From contig CAMYOD010000013.1 of NCBI GenBank assembly GCA_947259975.1, forward strand, positions 48,224 to 112,223: 64,000 nt of DNA. The letters are read 5' to 3'. The DNA comes from an uncultured Gammaproteobacteria bacterium. Lineage in GTDB: Bacteria > Pseudomonadota > Gammaproteobacteria > HyVt-429. The translations under genes were made by a program, and so were the position numbers. Positions within the stretch are counted from its first letter, which is position 1, and each line of letters begins with the position of its first letter. This document shows positions 55,058-64,000 of the stretch, in pieces. Under the pieces are notes generated by a model that was given only the letters and a program-made list of their open reading frames with translations, did not search any database and was not told where the DNA came from.

Positions 55058-57687
55058 ATTCCCGGCGTAGCGTCTTTCTGCAGTGCCGCTTGCAGCTGGT
55101 CGCGGCACCATTCCAGTTCCTTGGCCATTGCCGCCGCATCCGCATAGCGATTCTGTACATCCTTCTCCAGGCTGCGGTCGATGATCGACTTGATGCAGGT
55201 TGGCAGGTCGGGGCGAAACTTCAGCACATCCGGATGCGGCTTGTTGGTGATCTGGTAAGCCAGGGTGGCAAGTGAATCCGCCTTGAAGGGCAGCTTGCCC
55301 GTCAGCAACTGAAAAATAACCACACCGAGCGAAAACATATCCGAGCGGCCGTCCACGGGTTTTGCGCTCAATTGTTCCGGCGACATGTACGACGGTGTGC
55401 CCAGCACCAGGCCGGTCTTGGTCCTGATCGAATCGGTGATACGCGCGATGCCGAAGTCGGTCACTTCAACCTTGCCGCTGTCCGCCTCGTACATGATGTT
55501 TTCCGGCTTGATGTCCCGGTGCACCACGTTCTTTGAGTGCGCGTAGGCCAGTGCATTGCCGATGTGGATCACGATATCCAGAACCTCGGTGACGGGGAGA
55601 AGCCGGTCCGGCTGGACGTAGTTTTTGAGCGGCTCGCCGGTGAGGAATTCCATGGCAATGTAGGCCAGGTCCTGCTCCTCGCCGGCGTCGTAGATGGTCA
55701 CGATGTTCGGGTGGTTGAGCCGGCCCGCGGTTTCCGCTTCACGGAAGAAGCGCTGCTTCATGTCGGCAATCTGATCCGGGTCGGCTTCCCCGGCCAGCGA
55801 GACGGTTTTGATGGCGACAACGCGGTTGATCTTCGGGTCGCGGCCCAGGTAGACGGTGCCCATGGCGCCCCTACCGATTTCTTTCTCGATCTCGTAGCGC
55901 CCGAGCATGGGTTTCTGCACATCGCCGCCGCTGATCATCAGGGTGCGCAGTGATTTTGCACCCGCGTCGCCCAACACGAAGGCGCTCGCGGCGTTACGGT
56001 TGTTATCGATACGCGTGGTAATGTCGCGGTAGGTCTGGTCGAAATCCGTCATGTACTCGTAGACGGAGCTGGCCTTGGCAAACTGTTGCTTGCGTTCGAA
56101 ATCCAGCCCCAGGTTATAAAGCACATCCAGCATTGATTCGTTCAGGGGTACGCGACGGAATTTTTCAAACGCCATGTCGAGCTGCCCCTGACCCTGGAAG
56201 GCAAGACCCAGCATGCGATTGCTTTCCGCCGAGTCCGCGTCGGCGGCCAGTTTACGCCGCTCCGTGGTGAAGAATCGTCGCGTGGTCAACAGCACGTGAC
56301 CCGTCACGAGCAGTGTTGTCGGAATCATGATTTCCAGCCACTGCCCCCGCTGGATGAAGAACCAGCCATAGGCAAGAAACAGGGCGACGAGCAGTAACAG
56401 TGTGCTGCTGGTGCCCCGCGCCGCGCGTAACCGCGGCAGCACCATCGCTAGATAGATTGCGATGGCGATGAACAGGGCTGCGATCGCGTAGCGCGCCCAG
56501 GGCGGACTCACGATAGCATCCTGTTGCAGCAGGCTCGACAGGGTATGCGCGAGCACCAGCACCGATGCCATGGCCGGCGCCACCGGGGTGACGTGATTGG
56601 CGCTGATGCCGGTGGCCGTTTCGCCCACCAGTACGATCTTGCCGCGGTACTTCTCCGGCCGGATCTTGCCACTCAGGACATCGTAGAACGGGTCGACCGA
56701 AAATGCGGCTTGCGTCGGGTCGTTAGCGTAAAAGAACGTGCGTGTCTGCAGTATCGGGTCCGTGTCTATCCGTCGCTTGCCGAGGCGGATGCCCTCGCCG
56801 AGGCGCAGTTCGATTTCGTCTTTACTCAGACCGAGATATTTCGCGACTGTCAGCAAAGCCAGCGATGGGTAGAAGTCATCCCCGTGGCGCAGTACCAACG
56901 GTTCGGTTCGGCGGCCGCCATCCGCATCCAGGTTGGCGTTGGTGTGGCCGATGCCGGCGGCCGGTTCACCGATGCGCGGTGTCGGCGCCAAAAGGTCACG
57001 GGTGGGGTAGGGCAGGATTCCTTGCTCCAGGCTACCGGTGTCGTCGACGATATTCTCGAGTTGATGGCGGGTAACGTAGTCGGCAAGTTCATTGTCCGGC
57101 CGGCCGGCGGGTGTGCCCAGGGTAAAGGCCATATTCAGGATGACATTACCCGATTCGGCGATACTCTTGGCCAGCACCGCGTCGGTATCGAGCGCAGACT
57201 TGGTTTGCGCCAGCAGCCCTTCCAGGCGCGCGGCATCCTCCAGCACCCGGTTCAGCGTATCCGGGCTCTTCGATATGTCGGTCGCGTTGCCCGCGGGTGG
57301 GTTGGGCCCGGCCGCCGCCGCAGCCAGGCTCGAGCGATCGAAGAATTCCAGCATCTGATCGAGGGCGCCGAGCATGGGATCACGCTCCGGCTCGGTAAAC
57401 AGCGACGTGTAGGCGATCACCTTGGCTTCCGCCGCGGCGAGCTGATCGATCAAGCGCGCATGGATGTCCCGGCGCCAGGGCCAGCGGCCGAGATTGGCGA
57501 TGCTGCGATCATCGATCGCGATGACCGCGACCTCCTTGCTCGGGGCGCGATCGCTCAAGCGCATGGCGAAGTCATACGCAGTGCGTTCGATGCCCTGAAG
57601 CAGGTCGCCGGAGGCGGCGAGCACGAACAGCGCGCTGACCGCCAAGCCGAGGAACCAGTCAGCTTTCCAGAATGCGGGTTGTGTCAT
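55054..57687 (-). CDS. CHASE2-domain membrane Ser/Thr protein kinase
   Basis: 877 residues from ATG 57687 (GTG 57726 is possible). An N-terminal helix, a large periplasmic CHASE2 sensor (about 30-380; YDFAMRLSDRAPSKEVAVIAIDDRSI, GKIVLVGETATGISANHVTP), then three membrane helices (about 395-475). A TPR-like segment (MLGLAFQGQGQLDMAFEKFRRV; VLYNLGLDFERKQQFAKAS) precedes a complete kinase domain with IGRGAMGTVYLG, HRDIKPENIM, DFGIAR and GTPSYMSPEQL. The catalytic residues are intact, so it should be active. Signal and targets unknown. It is convergent with, and touching, chpC. Confidence 0.93.
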   Translation of the reverse strand: MTQPAFWKADWFLGLAVSALFVLAASGDLLQGIERTAYDFAMRLSDRAPSKEVAVIAIDDRSIANLGRWPWRRDIHARLIDQLAAAEAKVIAYTSLFTEPERDPMLGALDQMLEFFDRSSLAAAAAGPNPPAGNATDISKSPDTLNRVLEDAARLEGLLAQTKSALDTDAVLAKSIAESGNVILNMAFTLGTPAGRPDNELADYVTRHQLENIVDDTGSLEQGILPYPTRDLLAPTPRIGEPAAGIGHTNANLDADGGRRTEPLVLRHGDDFYPSLALLTVAKYLGLSKDEIELRLGEGIRLGKRRIDTDPILQTRTFFYANDPTQAAFSVDPFYDVLSGKIRPEKYRGKIVLVGETATGISANHVTPVAPAMASVLVLAHTLSSLLQQDAIVSPPWARYAIAALFIAIAIYLAMVLPRLRAARGTSSTLLLLVALFLAYGWFFIQRGQWLEIMIPTTLLVTGHVLLTTRRFFTTERRKLAADADSAESNRMLGLAFQGQGQLDMAFEKFRRVPLNESMLDVLYNLGLDFERKQQFAKASSVYEYMTDFDQTYRDITTRIDNNRNAASAFVLGDAGAKSLRTLMISGGDVQKPMLGRYEIEKEIGRGAMGTVYLGRDPKINRVVAIKTVSLAGEADPDQIADMKQRFFREAETAGRLNHPNIVTIYDAGEEQDLAYIAMEFLTGEPLKNYVQPDRLLPVTEVLDIVIHIGNALAYAHSKNVVHRDIKPENIMYEADSGKVEVTDFGIARITDSIRTKTGLVLGTPSYMSPEQLSAKPVDGRSDMFSLGVVIFQLLTGKLPFKADSLATLAYQITNKPHPDVLKFRPDLPTCIKSIIDRSLEKDVQNRYADAAAMAKELEWCRDQLQAALQKDATPGI

Positions 57688-57829
57688 GAGCGCTTCAAAT
57701 ATGAGTCCCTGCGAAACAAAAACCACGGATTAAGTATCCGTTTGTTCTCCCCCGGGTCGCCCGCCCTCGTACCTGCAGAGGCGGTGGTCGTCTCCTTCTA
57801 GTGTAGGCTATTTTCTTCGCCGCCGGTGC

Positions 57830-59182
57830 CTAGGCCGATGCCGTCGCATGCTGGATGCCGTCCCGCGCCACTCGCGCCAGCTGATCGATCTCGTCGTTTG
57901 AGATCACGTACGGCGGCATGAGATAGACCACGTCGCCAAGCGGCCGCAGCAGGGCGCCGTGTTCGAGGCCGTACTCGAATACCCGCAGTCCGCGGCGCTC
58001 CTGCCAGGGGTAGGGCGTGCGGGTGTGCTTGTCCTTGATCATCTCCGCGGCCAAAATCATGCCGGTCTGGCGCACCTCCGCCACATGCGGATTATCCTCG
58101 AGATCCTGCATCGCCGCGGCCATATGTTGCGCCAACCCCCGGTTCGCGGTGATGACATCGTCTTGGGCAAAGATGTCCAGCGTCGCCAGCGCCGCGGCGC
58201 AGGCCAGGGCGTTGCCGGTGTAACTGTGTGAGTGCAGGAACGCGCGCAGCGTTTCGTAATCGGCGTAGAATGCGTCGTATACGGTATCGGTGGTCAACAC
58301 CGCGGACAGGGGCAGGTAGCCGCCGGTCAGACCTTTGCCGATACAGAGAAAATCCGGCGCAATGCCGGCCTGTTCACAGGCGAACAGGGTTCCGGTGCGG
58401 CCGAAGCCGACCGCGACTTCGTCCGCGATCAGATGTACGCCATACCGGTCACAGGCCTCGCGCAACAGGCGTAGGTAAACCGGGTCATACATGCGCATAT
58501 AACCGGCGCACTGCACCAGCGGCTCGACGATGACCGCGCAGATCTCGGCATGATGTTCGGCAAGACAGCGTTCCATGTCCGCGAACTTGCGCTGCGAGTA
58601 TTCTTGACAGGATTCGCCGGGTTCACGGTGGAAGCAGTCCGGGCTGGCGACCGTATGCACGTCGAGCAGCAGGGGGGCGTAGGTATCCTTATATAGTGCC
58701 ACGTCGCCGACGGAAAGCGCGCCCAGGGTTTCGCCGTGATAACTGTTATGCAAATTTACGAAGCGGGTCTTCTTCGTTTGTCCCACGTTCTGCCAGTAGT
58801 GAAAACTCATTTTCAGCGCCACTTCGACCGCAGCCGAGCCGTTGTCAGCGTAAAATACGCGGCTCAGCTCGGCCGGGGTCATGGCCACCAGGCGCTCGCC
58901 AAGCTCGATACCGGCTTCGTGGCTGAAACCGGCGAAAATGACATGCTCCAGGGTGCCGAGCTGGTCCTGGATCGCCGCGTTGATGCGTGGATTGCAGTGG
59001 CCGAAAAGGTTGACCCACCAGGAGCTGATGGCATCGATCAGGCGCCGGCCGTCGAAATCCTCCAGCCAGACACCTTGTCCGCGGCGGATCGGGATCAGCG
59101 GCAGCCGCTCATGATCCTTCATCTGGGTGCAGGGGTGCCACAGTGTCTTCAGATCACGGTGAGAAAGAGTTTTGTTGTCCAT
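57830..59182 (-). CDS. bioA: Adenosylmethionine-8-amino-7-oxononanoate aminotransferase BioA
   Basis: 450 residues, class III aminotransferase. LWHPCTQMKDHERLPLIPI at the N-terminus and SSWWVNLFGHCNP are BioA-specific. The PLP Lys is in CIGKGLTGGYLPL near residue 282. It makes 7,8-diaminopelargonate in biotin synthesis. No other bio genes are nearby. The upstream gap holds heptamer repeats. Confidence 0.96.
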   Translation of the reverse strand: MDNKTLSHRDLKTLWHPCTQMKDHERLPLIPIRRGQGVWLEDFDGRRLIDAISSWWVNLFGHCNPRINAAIQDQLGTLEHVIFAGFSHEAGIELGERLVAMTPAELSRVFYADNGSAAVEVALKMSFHYWQNVGQTKKTRFVNLHNSYHGETLGALSVGDVALYKDTYAPLLLDVHTVASPDCFHREPGESCQEYSQRKFADMERCLAEHHAEICAVIVEPLVQCAGYMRMYDPVYLRLLREACDRYGVHLIADEVAVGFGRTGTLFACEQAGIAPDFLCIGKGLTGGYLPLSAVLTTDTVYDAFYADYETLRAFLHSHSYTGNALACAAALATLDIFAQDDVITANRGLAQHMAAAMQDLEDNPHVAEVRQTGMILAAEMIKDKHTRTPYPWQERRGLRVFEYGLEHGALLRPLGDVVYLMPPYVISNDEIDQLARVARDGIQHATASA

Positions 59183-59195
59183 TTCTCAAACGAAG

Positions 59196-59288
59196 TAACA
59201 AGTTACAAGGTTCAAGTTGCAAGTAAACAAGGGCATCGTCGGCTTTCACTTGTATCTTGTATCTTGCATCTTGTAACTTTTGTCTTGA
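59196..59288. repeat. Degenerate CAAGWTA heptamer repeats in inverted orientation, bioA side
   Basis: Left arm with CAAGTTACAAGGTTCAAG (59199-59216) and right arm CTTGTATCTTGTATCTTG (59249-59266) continuing with CATCTTGTAACTT. The arms are complementary and could form one long imperfect hairpin. They occupy the gap between bioA and the inositol-monophosphatase-family gene; the same heptamer recurs after gap. Confidence 0.85.
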
Positions 59289-59357
59289 AATCTATGCCTT
59301 ATAGCTTGTATCGTGATGCCCCCGAAGTTACCCAACCCAAGGTTTGGTGCCCAAGCC

Positions 59358-60149
59358 ATGCTACCAGACATTCAGTCCGTTCGTGAGATCATCGTCGGCA
59401 TCGCGCGGCAGGAGGCGCTCACCACCTTCAGCGGCGTGCGCGAGGTGAAACTCGATGGCAGCGTCGTCACCGAAGTCGACCATCGCATGCAAGCGCGGAT
59501 TCAGGAAGCACTCAGAGGCCGTTGGCCGGACTACACTTTCGTCGGCGAGGAGATGAGCGCGCAGGAACAGGCGCGCATGCTGGCCGAATCCGAGCATGGT
59601 TTCTGGTGTGTCGACCCCCTCGACGGCACCACGAACTTCGCCTCCGGTCTGCCTTTTTTCGCCGTTTCTCTCGCCCTGATCGTCGACGGCCGACCGGTGT
59701 TGGGGCTGGTGTATGATCCGGTGCGTGACGAGTGTTTCCAGGCGGTGGCGGGCGCGGGGGCATCTTTAAATGACACTCATTTGCATGCTTCCCGTGAGGC
59801 GGAGTTGCGACGCTCGATTGCCTGCGTGGATTTCAAGCGTCTGCCGTCGCATCTCGCCGGGCAACTGGCGCAGGCGTTTCCGTATATGTCGCAACGTAAT
59901 ATCGGCGCCAGCGCCCTGGACTGGTGCTGGCTGGCGGCGGGGCGTTTTCAGGTCTATATTCACGGTGGCCAGAAGCTCTGGGATCTGGCCGCCGGCTCCC
60001 TGATTCTGCTGGAGGCCGGCGGATGCGCCGCGACCCTGGACGGGGAGGCGGTATTCAGCCCCGAGTTGGGGCCCCGTTCGGTGGTTGCGGCCATGAACCC
60101 GGAGCTGTTCGACGCCTGGAAACAGTGGGTGGATAATAATAAGGAGTAG
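59358..60149 (+). CDS. Inositol-monophosphatase-family phosphatase
   Basis: 263 residues. The lithium-sensitive phosphatase motifs are visible: GEEM (metal-binding Glu), DPLDGTTNFASGLPFF and WDLAAGSLILLEAGG. Substrate cannot be told from sequence; inositol phosphate, histidinol phosphate and nucleotide 3'-phosphate are all possible for the family. ATG 59358 is chosen because similarity begins with LPDIQSVREIIVGIARQE; ATG 59316 adds 14 unconserved residues next to the repeat. Confidence 0.9.
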   Translation: MLPDIQSVREIIVGIARQEALTTFSGVREVKLDGSVVTEVDHRMQARIQEALRGRWPDYTFVGEEMSAQEQARMLAESEHGFWCVDPLDGTTNFASGLPFFAVSLALIVDGRPVLGLVYDPVRDECFQAVAGAGASLNDTHLHASREAELRRSIACVDFKRLPSHLAGQLAQAFPYMSQRNIGASALDWCWLAAGRFQVYIHGGQKLWDLAAGSLILLEAGGCAATLDGEAVFSPELGPRSVVAAMNPELFDAWKQWVDNNKE

Positions 60150-60566
60150 GCGGCGGCGGGCCGGATGCCGCACTATGACGCCGCTTCTGGAAGAACACCC
60201 CGAAATATCAGTAGCTTAACCTGGTTGGGAGCCTTTTCACCCCAATTTACGCCGCTTCCGCGCCTATTGCCCAATGGGTCGCAACTAGGCGAGAATACGC
60301 GCCTTTATTTGCGACGGCCGGTGCGTCGCCCGCGTAATCCCATTTCCGTGAAGCATATACTGCGGCCCGCAGGGGAACCTGATTGCGGCAGGCGGCACGG
60401 GCGGCGGGTTGTTGGTAACCGACCGGGTCGTGAATGGGCAGCATAGGGATTCGCCAGCGAACCCATGACCCGGACCTTTGTGTTACCGGTTCTTTGTCCC
60501 GATTATTCGACCGCGCACGATCGCGCGGCGTGACAGATTTTAAATTTTTTTTGCGAGGGTAGATCT
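60150..60566 (+). promoter_or_regulatory. 417-bp non-coding leader before tkt with several predicted helices
   Basis: No open frame of note. Visible helices: GCCTATTGC with GCAACTAGGC (60262-60290), GCGACG with CGTCGC (60311-60329), and a nested long stem of GGTAAC, CCGGGTC and ATGGG with CCCAT, GACCCGG and GTTACC (60414-60487). A stem CCGCGC-ACGATC-GCGCGG (60511-60528) follows, and 9 nt later a T-rich run. This could be a structured leader, an attenuator or a small RNA gene; no known class was recognised. Confidence 0.4.
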
Positions 60567-62585
60567 ATGTCAGCTAAACCCGAAGACGTGCTGCCGAGTC
60601 GGCGCGAGCTTGCCAATGCCATCCGTGCCCTCAGTATGGATGCGGTGCAAAAGGCAAATTCCGGCCACCCCGGCGCCCCCATGGGGATGGCGGATATCGC
60701 CGAGGTGCTGTGGAACGATTTCATGAAGCACAACCCGGCCAATCCCGCCTGGTTCGACCGCGACCGCTTCGTGCTGTCGAACGGCCACGGCTCCATGTTG
60801 ATCTACTCGCTGCTGCACCTGACCGGGTATGACCTGCCCATGGCGGAGATCAAGAACTTCCGCCAGATGCATGCCAAGACCCCGGGTCACCCGGAGTACG
60901 GCTATGCGCCGGGCGTCGAGACCACCACCGGCCCCCTCGGGCAGGGCATCACCAACGCGGTGGGCATGGCCCTGGCCGAGAAAGTATTGGCGGCTACCTT
61001 TAATAAAGGTGATCAGCACATCGTCGATCATTTTACCTATACTTTTCTCGGTGACGGCTGTCTCATGGAAGGTATTTCCCATGAGGCCTGTTCCCTCGCC
61101 GGCACCTTCGGCCTCGGTAAGTTGATCGCGTTTTACGACGACAACGACATTTCCATCGACGGCCACGTCGAGGGCTGGTTTACCGACGACACCCCCAAGC
61201 GCTTCGAGGCCTACGGTTGGCACGTGGTGCGCGACGTGGACGGCCACGACGCCGAGGCGGTGCGCAAGGCGATCCTGGAGGCCCGTGCCGTCAACGACAA
61301 GCCGAGCATGATTTGCTGCAAGACCGTGATCGGCTATGGCGCACCCAACCTGTGCGGCAGTCACGACTGTCATGGTGCCGCCCTCGGTGACGATGAAGTC
61401 GCCGCGACCCGGGAAAACCTCGGCTGGAATCATGAGCCGTTCGTGATTCCGGCGGAGATCTATGCCGGTTGGGACGCCAAGTCCAAAGGCGCCGAGGCGG
61501 AAGCCCACTGGAACGAAAAGTTCGCGGCCTACAAGAGCGCACATCCGGAACTGGCGGCAGAGTACGAACGCCGCATGCACGGCGATTTCCCGGCCGACTG
61601 GGCCGCCAAGGCGGAGGAATTCATCGCCTCGGTGGCGGCGGACAACAAGAAGATGGCCACCCGTAAGTCGTCCCAGGCGGCGATCAACGGCTTCGCCCCG
61701 CACCTGCCGGAAATGCTCGGCGGCTCAGCGGACCTCACCGGTTCCAACAACACCAACTGGAAGGGTACCGTCGCGCTTACCAATACCGTGTCCGACGGCA
61801 ACTACCTGCATTACGGTGTGCGTGAGTTCGGCATGTCCGCAATCATGAACGGCATGGCCCTGCACGGCGGGTTCATTCCTTACGGCGGCACCTTCCTGGT
61901 GTTCTCCGACTATGCCCGCAATGCGGTGCGCATGGCGGCGCTGATGAAGATTCGCGCGATCCATGTCTATACGCATGATTCCATTGGCCTGGGTGAAGAC
62001 GGTCCCACCCACCAGCCGGTCGAGCATGTCGCCTCACTGCGCATCATCCCGAACATGTCACTGTGGCGTCCCTGCGATACCCTGGAAACGGCGGTGGCCT
62101 GGAAGGCAGCCCTGGAGCGCACCGACGGTCCCACCTGCCTGATCCTGACCCGCCAGGACCTGGAGCCCCAGTCCCGCAGTGCCGCGCAGGTGGCGGACAT
62201 CGCCCGCGGCGGTTATGTGTTGCGCGCCACCGACGGTAAGCCGGATGCGATCATTATCGCCACCGGTTCCGAAGTCGCCCTGGCCATGGCGGCGGCCGAC
62301 ACCCTCGCGGCCAAGGGCAAGCAGGTGCGCGTGGTGTCCATGCCGTCCACCGATGTGTTCGATGCGCAGGACGCGAGTTATCGGGAATCCGTGCTGCCGG
62401 CGGACGTTACCGCGCGAGTGGCGGTGGAGGCCGGCAACAAGGATTACTGGGCCAAATATGTCGGCCTCAACGGCAAAGTCATCGGCATGAGCAGCTTCGG
62501 CGAATCCGCGCCGATCGCGGACCTGTTTCCGCATTTCGGCATTACCGCGGAGAACGTGGCGCAGGCGGTCGAGGACGTCCTTTAA
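60567..62585 (+). CDS. tkt: Transketolase
   Basis: 672 residues, a full-length bacterial transketolase. N-terminal [20 protein letters not shown], thiamine diphosphate motif [18 protein letters not shown] ending in YDDN, and the pyrimidine domain ([17 protein letters not shown]). It exchanges two-carbon units in the pentose phosphate or Calvin cycle. With gap and pgk directly downstream it forms a central carbon cluster common in autotrophic proteobacteria. Whether the host fixes carbon cannot be told here. Confidence 0.97.
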   Translation: MSAKPEDVLPSRRELANAIRALSMDAVQKANSGHPGAPMGMADIAEVLWNDFMKHNPANPAWFDRDRFVLSNGHGSMLIYSLLHLTGYDLPMAEIKNFRQMHAKTPGHPEYGYAPGVETTTGPLGQGITNAVGMALAEKVLAATFNKGDQHIVDHFTYTFLGDGCLMEGISHEACSLAGTFGLGKLIAFYDDNDISIDGHVEGWFTDDTPKRFEAYGWHVVRDVDGHDAEAVRKAILEARAVNDKPSMICCKTVIGYGAPNLCGSHDCHGAALGDDEVAATRENLGWNHEPFVIPAEIYAGWDAKSKGAEAEAHWNEKFAAYKSAHPELAAEYERRMHGDFPADWAAKAEEFIASVAADNKKMATRKSSQAAINGFAPHLPEMLGGSADLTGSNNTNWKGTVALTNTVSDGNYLHYGVREFGMSAIMNGMALHGGFIPYGGTFLVFSDYARNAVRMAALMKIRAIHVYTHDSIGLGEDGPTHQPVEHVASLRIIPNMSLWRPCDTLETAVAWKAALERTDGPTCLILTRQDLEPQSRSAAQVADIARGGYVLRATDGKPDAIIIATGSEVALAMAAADTLAAKGKQVRVVSMPSTDVFDAQDASYRESVLPADVTARVAVEAGNKDYWAKYVGLNGKVIGMSSFGESAPIADLFPHFGITAENVAQAVEDVL

Positions 62586-63701
<1,116 letters not shown>

Positions 63702-63702
63702 C

Positions 63703-63748
63703 CAAGTTACAAGTTACAAGTTACAAGATACAAGATACAAGATACAAG
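63703..63748. repeat. CAAGWTA heptamer tandem repeat after gap
   Basis: Six perfect 7-bp units, three CAAGTTA then three CAAGATA, plus CAAG, starting 2 bp after the gap stop codon. Inverted units (CTTGTATCTTG) follow at 63789-63799, giving a hairpin with a 40-bp loop. Confidence 0.92.
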
Positions 63749-63816
63749 TAGCAGGCAGCATAGTATGGGGGTCGGGTGACCCTTATCACTTGTATCTTGT
63801 CACTTTTCCAATAGGT

Positions 63817-63837
63817 CCGCGGCCACACTGGCCGCGG
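63817..63837 (+). terminator. GC-rich hairpin between gap and pgk
   Basis: CCGCGGCC-ACACT-GGCCGCGG is a perfect 8-bp stem 25 bp before pgk. There is no T-run, so it is more likely an RNA processing or stability element than a terminator. Confidence 0.4.
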
Positions 63838-63861
63838 TCTATTCGAAAGAATTGGAGTTAA

Positions 63862-64000
63862 ATGATGTCTATCTTGAAAATGACGGATCTGGATCTGGCC
63901 GGTAAGCGGGTGCTGATCCGTCAGGATCTGAATGTGCCCATCAAGGACGGCAAGGTCACCAGCGACAAGCGTATCCTCGCCTCGCTGCCGACCATCGAAC
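63862..64000 (+). CDS. pgk: Phosphoglycerate kinase Pgk (3' end outside window)
   Basis: 46 codons are visible: [20 protein letters not shown], then [20 protein letters not shown], the diagnostic N-terminus of phosphoglycerate kinase. Two adjacent ATGs (63862, 63865) follow TTGGAG. The gene runs off the window edge. Confidence 0.96.
   Translation, partial: MMSILKMTDLDLAGKRVLIRQDLNVPIKDGKVTSDKRILASLPTIE

Noticed and set aside
56524-57801. A 425-codon open frame on the + strand opposite the CHASE2 kinase
   Set aside because: The kinase frame carries complete CHASE2 and kinase motifs; the opposite frame is Arg/His/Gly-rich without motifs.
60150-60566. 6S RNA, tmRNA, RNase P RNA or a known riboswitch before tkt
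   Set aside because: None of the conserved core sequences of these classes was recognised; only unassigned helices are visible.
63703-63748. CRISPR array
   Set aside because: Units are contiguous heptamers without spacers, so it is a simple tandem repeat.

Overview
The window is about 60% GC and almost entirely protein-coding. Gene order and protein motifs point to a motile gammaproteobacterium with one polar flagellum under FleQ/sigma-54 control and with Chp-type surface-sensing machinery. The left two thirds follows the Pseudomonas-type flagellar order. The middle block (pyrC', pyrB, pyrR, ruvX, algH, tonB ... gshB, pilG) follows the Pseudomonas gshB-pil neighbourhood. The adjacent tkt, gap and pgk genes and the heptamer repeats suggest a Chromatiales/Ectothiorhodospiraceae-like lineage, but this is an inference from gene order, not an identification.

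Positions 1-33549 (+ strand) are one large flagellar and chemotaxis cluster: fliD (5' end missing), fliS, a FliT-like gene, fleQ, fleS, fleR, fliEFGHIJ, fliK, a DUF3135 gene, fliLMNOPQR, flhBAF, fleN, fliA, cheYZAB, parC, parP, cheW, a 56-codon gene, a DUF2802 gene and a GGDEF diguanylate cyclase. The promoters visible by eye fit the flagellar hierarchy. There is a sigma-70-like site before fleQ, sigma-54 sites before fleS, fliK, fliL, cheW and the GGDEF gene, and a sigma-28 site before fliS. Hook, rod, flagellin, stator and cheR genes are not in the window.

Positions 33566-44523 (- strand) hold an EscU/FlhB-C-like and FliK-like pair and a secreted protein ending in Asn-Ala-Thr repeats. Next comes a pyrimidine block whose dihydroorotase-like protein has lost its HxH metal motif, followed by ruvX, algH, tonB, a Gx-transporter/NusG-II/ApbE trio and gshB. 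Two related copies of a complex palindromic element lie in this block. One has a second REP-like inverted repeat nested in its loop, and stem base pairs differ between the copies by compensatory changes.

Positions 45035-55057 (+) encode the Chp chemosensory system: pilG, pilH, pilI, pilJ, a 1913-residue ChpA and a ChpC-like CheW protein. No pilK or chpB methylation genes are present. A CHASE2 Ser/Thr kinase gene converges on and overlaps the last of these. bioA, an inositol-monophosphatase-family gene, tkt, gap and the start of pgk complete the window, with CAAGWTA heptamer repeats in two intergenic gaps and a potentially structured 417-bp leader before tkt.
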